Shown here in pieces: positions 61,917 through 64,000 of a stretch of DNA of 64,000 nucleotides (position 1 is its first letter; each line of letters begins with the position of its first letter). Both the position numbers and the translations under genes were made by a program. The stretch is from UBA1926 sp002337215 (GTDB taxonomy: Bacteria; Planctomycetota; Phycisphaerae; Phycisphaerales; UBA1924). The notes under the pieces were generated by a model. It did no database searches. It was not told the origin of the DNA and saw nothing but the letters and a program-made list of their open reading frames with translations. The stretch covers positions 8,059-72,058 of the forward strand of contig CAXBAF010000021.1 in NCBI GenBank assembly GCA_963973795.1, given 5' to 3'.

Positions 61917-62800
61917 GCCGGGCCCCCGTCAACACCAAGACCCGAATCCGGTCCGCACCCACACCCGCCGTCCGCGTGGCCGTGCTCGTGCGCGCAGTCG
62001 TGGGTGTGCCCCTCGAGCACCGCCAGATCGTGCCGGAAGACCTCGCGAAGCACGTCCGGCGTCAGCCCCCTCGGCGTGTCGTGAAAGTGCAGCGTCCGCC
62101 GGAGGCACGCGACCCGGTCGCTCGTCGCGGCGATCGTCGCCAGCTCGTGGCTCACCACGACAACCGTGATGCCCTCCTCCGTGCGCACGGTGTCGAGCAT
62201 CTCCCCGAACCGCCGCTGACCCTCGACGTCGATCCCGACGGTCGGCTCGTCCAGCAGGAGCACCCTGGGCCCCGCCGCGATCGCCCTCGCGATCAGTACC
62301 CGCTGCATCTGTCCCCCCGAAAGCGAGCCGATCTGCTTCTCGGCGAGCCTCCGGGCACCCACCATCTCGAGACACGCCGACGCCCGCGCCAGGGCCGTGC
62401 CGCCGATCCGTTTCCAGGCCGGCTGTCTCACCGCGAGCGGCTGCAGCACCGTGTCCATGACCCGGAGCGGGAACCGCAGCTCGGCTGTGACTCGCTGGGG
62501 CAGGTACCCGATCATGCGCCCGCGCCTCGCCTCGTCGGGAGACACCCCGAAGATCCGGACCCGACCTTCCGTCGGCTTCAGGACCCCGAGCAGGATCTTT
62601 AGCAAGGTCGATTTGCCGCCCCCGTTGGGTCCAAGGATCCCGAGCCGCTCGCCGCGTCGCACGTCGAGCGTGACCCGCTCGAGGACCGGTTCGCCGGTCA
62701 TCGATGAGCCCGCATACGAGAAGGACACGCCGTCAACCGAGATCGCGGGCCCCGCGTTCTCGGTCTGGGTATTGCTCGTCTGGTGTGTGGACGCGTCCAT
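61913..62800 (-). CDS. znuC: Metal (zinc-type) ABC transporter ATP-binding protein
   Basis: The product has 295 residues: Walker A GPNGGGKST, signature LSGGQMQRV, Walker B RVLLLDEPTVGID and switch His in VVVSHEL. The C-terminal tail is His/Cys/Gly-rich (HTHDCAHEHGHADGGCGCG), an unusual extension that could bind zinc. It energises the ZnuB permease. It starts 20 bases after the znuA stop. Confidence 0.92.
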   Translation of the reverse strand: MDASTHQTSNTQTENAGPAISVDGVSFSYAGSSMTGEPVLERVTLDVRRGERLGILGPNGGGKSTLLKILLGVLKPTEGRVRIFGVSPDEARRGRMIGYLPQRVTAELRFPLRVMDTVLQPLAVRQPAWKRIGGTALARASACLEMVGARRLAEKQIGSLSGGQMQRVLIARAIAAGPRVLLLDEPTVGIDVEGQRRFGEMLDTVRTEEGITVVVVSHELATIAATSDRVACLRRTLHFHDTPRGLTPDVLREVFRHDLAVLEGHTHDCAHEHGHADGGCGCGPDSGLGVDGGPA

Positions 62801-62819
62801 GCGCTCCGCTCAGTTCGTT

Positions 62820-63770
62820 TCAGGGGGCGGCCGTCGCGGTGCCCACGCTCAGTCCCTCGACCAGTGCGTCAAGATTCGCGTGCATGAATTCGATCCAGTC
62901 CCCGTCGCCCAGCGGGTCGAGAGTTACGAGTTCAACGCCCGCCGCATCGGCGACTCGCGTCGCGCTGGTGGTGCCGAACTGCGGCTCGACGAACACCGCC
63001 CCGACGCCGCGCGTCCGGATCGCCTCCACCGCGTTGGCGATGTCCGCGGGAGACGGCTCGAGCGTCTCGATCGCCCGCAGCACCGCGGCGACCTCGAGCC
63101 CGTACCGCTCGGCGGTCCGATTGAACGATGCATGATGCGTCACGATCGCCTGGCTCTTGAACGGCGCGAGACGCTCTTTGAACGCCGCGTCCACCGCGTC
63201 AATCGAGCCCGCCAGCTGTTCGGCCTTCGAGGAAGTCTCGTCGTGTACGAGCGATCCGGGCAATGCATCCGGCAGCGCGCGCACGAACTGTGCCGCGAGC
63301 ACAGGGTCGAGCCAGAGGTGGGGGTCGCTTGAGATGTCATCGCCATGGTCGTGCCCGCTGTGGTCGTCGTGGTTATGCCCGGCGTGCGGATCGCCCGCGA
63401 TGCCGAGCACATCCGCCATCGTGATCACCGTTCCCCCCCGGACGGCCCGCGCCATCCCCGTCTCGAGGTTCAGGCCCACCATGAACACCGCGTCGGCCCG
63501 GCCGATCGCAGCAATATCCTCGGGAGTCGGGCGGTACCCGTGGGCGCTCCGACCCGAGGGCACGAGCACGTGAACAGTGGTGTCGGGCGGTAGCAGCGGG
63601 CGCACCAGCCCCGCGAGCGGCGGGATCGAGACGACCACCGTGCGTCCGTCATGCACGGACGGCCCGGCCCTGTTCGATTCGTCGCACGCCGGCAGCGCGA
63701 TCAGACACACGATCCAGAGGATCGCTGCCATGAACGCCGCCGCGGGGGCTTGGACCAGAGCTCGCACCAT
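62820..63770 (-). CDS. znuA: Zinc-binding lipoprotein of the ABC importer
   Basis: The product has 316 residues: a lipoprotein-type signal (LIALPACDES, lipid-modified Cys at about 29), cluster A-1 fold, a long His-rich loop (HAGHNHDDHSGHDHGDD at about 133-149) typical of zinc-specific ZnuA, and ligand histidines in GRSAHGYRP, THHASFNR and DPHLWLDP. It captures periplasmic zinc for the ZnuBC complex. It is the first gene of the leftward operon. An AT-rich upstream stretch with TTGCAA may hold the promoter; no clear Zur box could be fixed. Confidence 0.92.
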   Translation of the reverse strand: MVRALVQAPAAAFMAAILWIVCLIALPACDESNRAGPSVHDGRTVVVSIPPLAGLVRPLLPPDTTVHVLVPSGRSAHGYRPTPEDIAAIGRADAVFMVGLNLETGMARAVRGGTVITMADVLGIAGDPHAGHNHDDHSGHDHGDDISSDPHLWLDPVLAAQFVRALPDALPGSLVHDETSSKAEQLAGSIDAVDAAFKERLAPFKSQAIVTHHASFNRTAERYGLEVAAVLRAIETLEPSPADIANAVEAIRTRGVGAVFVEPQFGTTSATRVADAAGVELVTLDPLGDGDWIEFMHANLDALVEGLSVGTATAAP

Positions 63771-63906
63771 GCAGACATCTTATTGCAAATCCATTCTCGA
63801 AAGCAAGCGTGGGCTCGGTCGCGGTGCACGGTGTTCGGGATACGGCGTGTCAACGTCTCCGGCGCGTTGTCGTCGGGCGGTGGGGGGCATATGCTTTCGG
63901 CCCCTC

Positions 63907-63979
63907 GGGGCGGTAGCTCAGCTGGTAGAGCGCTTCGTTCGCAATGATGAGGTCGGGAGTTCGAATCTCCTCCGCTCCA
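63907..63979 (+). tRNA. tRNA-Ala (anticodon CGC)
   Basis: A 73-nt cloverleaf: acceptor GGGGCGG/CCGCTCC containing the G3-U70 pair that marks tRNA-Ala, D stem GCTC/GAGC, anticodon loop TTCGCAA (anticodon CGC, reads GCG), T arm GGGAG/CTCCT with TTCGAAT, discriminator A. The anticodon stem has one U-U mismatch (28-42). Confidence 0.93.
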
Positions 63980-64000
63980 TTCGAGGCTTGACGGGCCCCC

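Noticed and set aside
63774..63800. Zur-type operator upstream of znuA
   Set aside because: The AT-rich stretch contains TTGCAA but no extended dyad resembling known Zur boxes.

Overview
The window looks like a chromosomal piece of a marine-type planctomycete of class Phycisphaerae. The reasons are high GC with strongly C/G-biased third positions, four secreted proteins ending in VPLP/IPLP + hydrophobic segment + Arg cluster (exosortase sorting signals), two secreted proteins ending in dockerin-like tails, a tricorn-type protease and planctomycete-style zinc-ribbon membrane proteins. This assignment is by protein character only; there is no rRNA in the window.

Layout. 1-7.2 kb: the C-terminal part of a tricorn-like protease, then a reduced ebo-type metabolite-traffic cluster (EboD, a small unknown protein, EboB/TatD, EboE) and an SseB-like gene. 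7.3-12.4 kb: a short flagellin, a MoxR ATPase, two secreted glycoside hydrolases (GH16, GH5 with dockerin-like tail) and tRNA-Val. 12.5-54 kb: a large cell-surface island. Its left half holds four exosortase-substrate proteins, two giant membrane-anchored TPR proteins, an A-T-C-T-TE nonribosomal peptide synthetase with its phosphopantetheinyl transferase, and a secreted beta-helix protein with a dockerin-like tail. A leftward operon (37.5 to 27.1 kb) encodes a nucleotidyltransferase-like protein, the exosortase, an EpsI-like partner, a Wzz/BY-kinase fusion, a priming sugar transferase and a giant TPR protein. A rightward set (38.0 to 53.8 kb) makes dTDP-rhamnose (rmlD-B-C) and then a complete Wzx/Wzy-style polysaccharide: methyltransferase, pyruvyl transferase, flippase, FrhB-like protein, polymerase, glycosyltransferases, acetyltransferase and an Alg14/Alg13-type pair. 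Eight of its gene junctions are 4-bp start/stop overlaps.

54-64 kb: mostly housekeeping genes. These are a duplicated-domain secreted protein, a class-II-like tRNA-Cys, an Hpt + receiver-GGDEF signalling pair, a PagL-like lipid A deacylase candidate, SlyX, GpmI, a zinc-ribbon membrane protein behind a structured RNA with a 12-codon leader ORF and a terminator, a zinc ABC importer (znuA-znuC-znuB) and tRNA-Ala.

How the parts fit (inference): the rml/Wzx/Wzy genes build a surface polysaccharide, the Wzz/BY-kinase and priming transferase start and size it, and the exosortase/EpsI/TPR machinery sorts VPLP-tailed proteins onto the same surface. The NRPS product and the two thioester-like paralogues are the least explained parts. 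The items most worth a second look are the Cys-nucleophile thioesterase of the NRPS, the twin putative thioester-domain sorting substrates, the leader-peptide/structured RNA near 60.4 kb, and the long-variable-arm tRNA-Cys.
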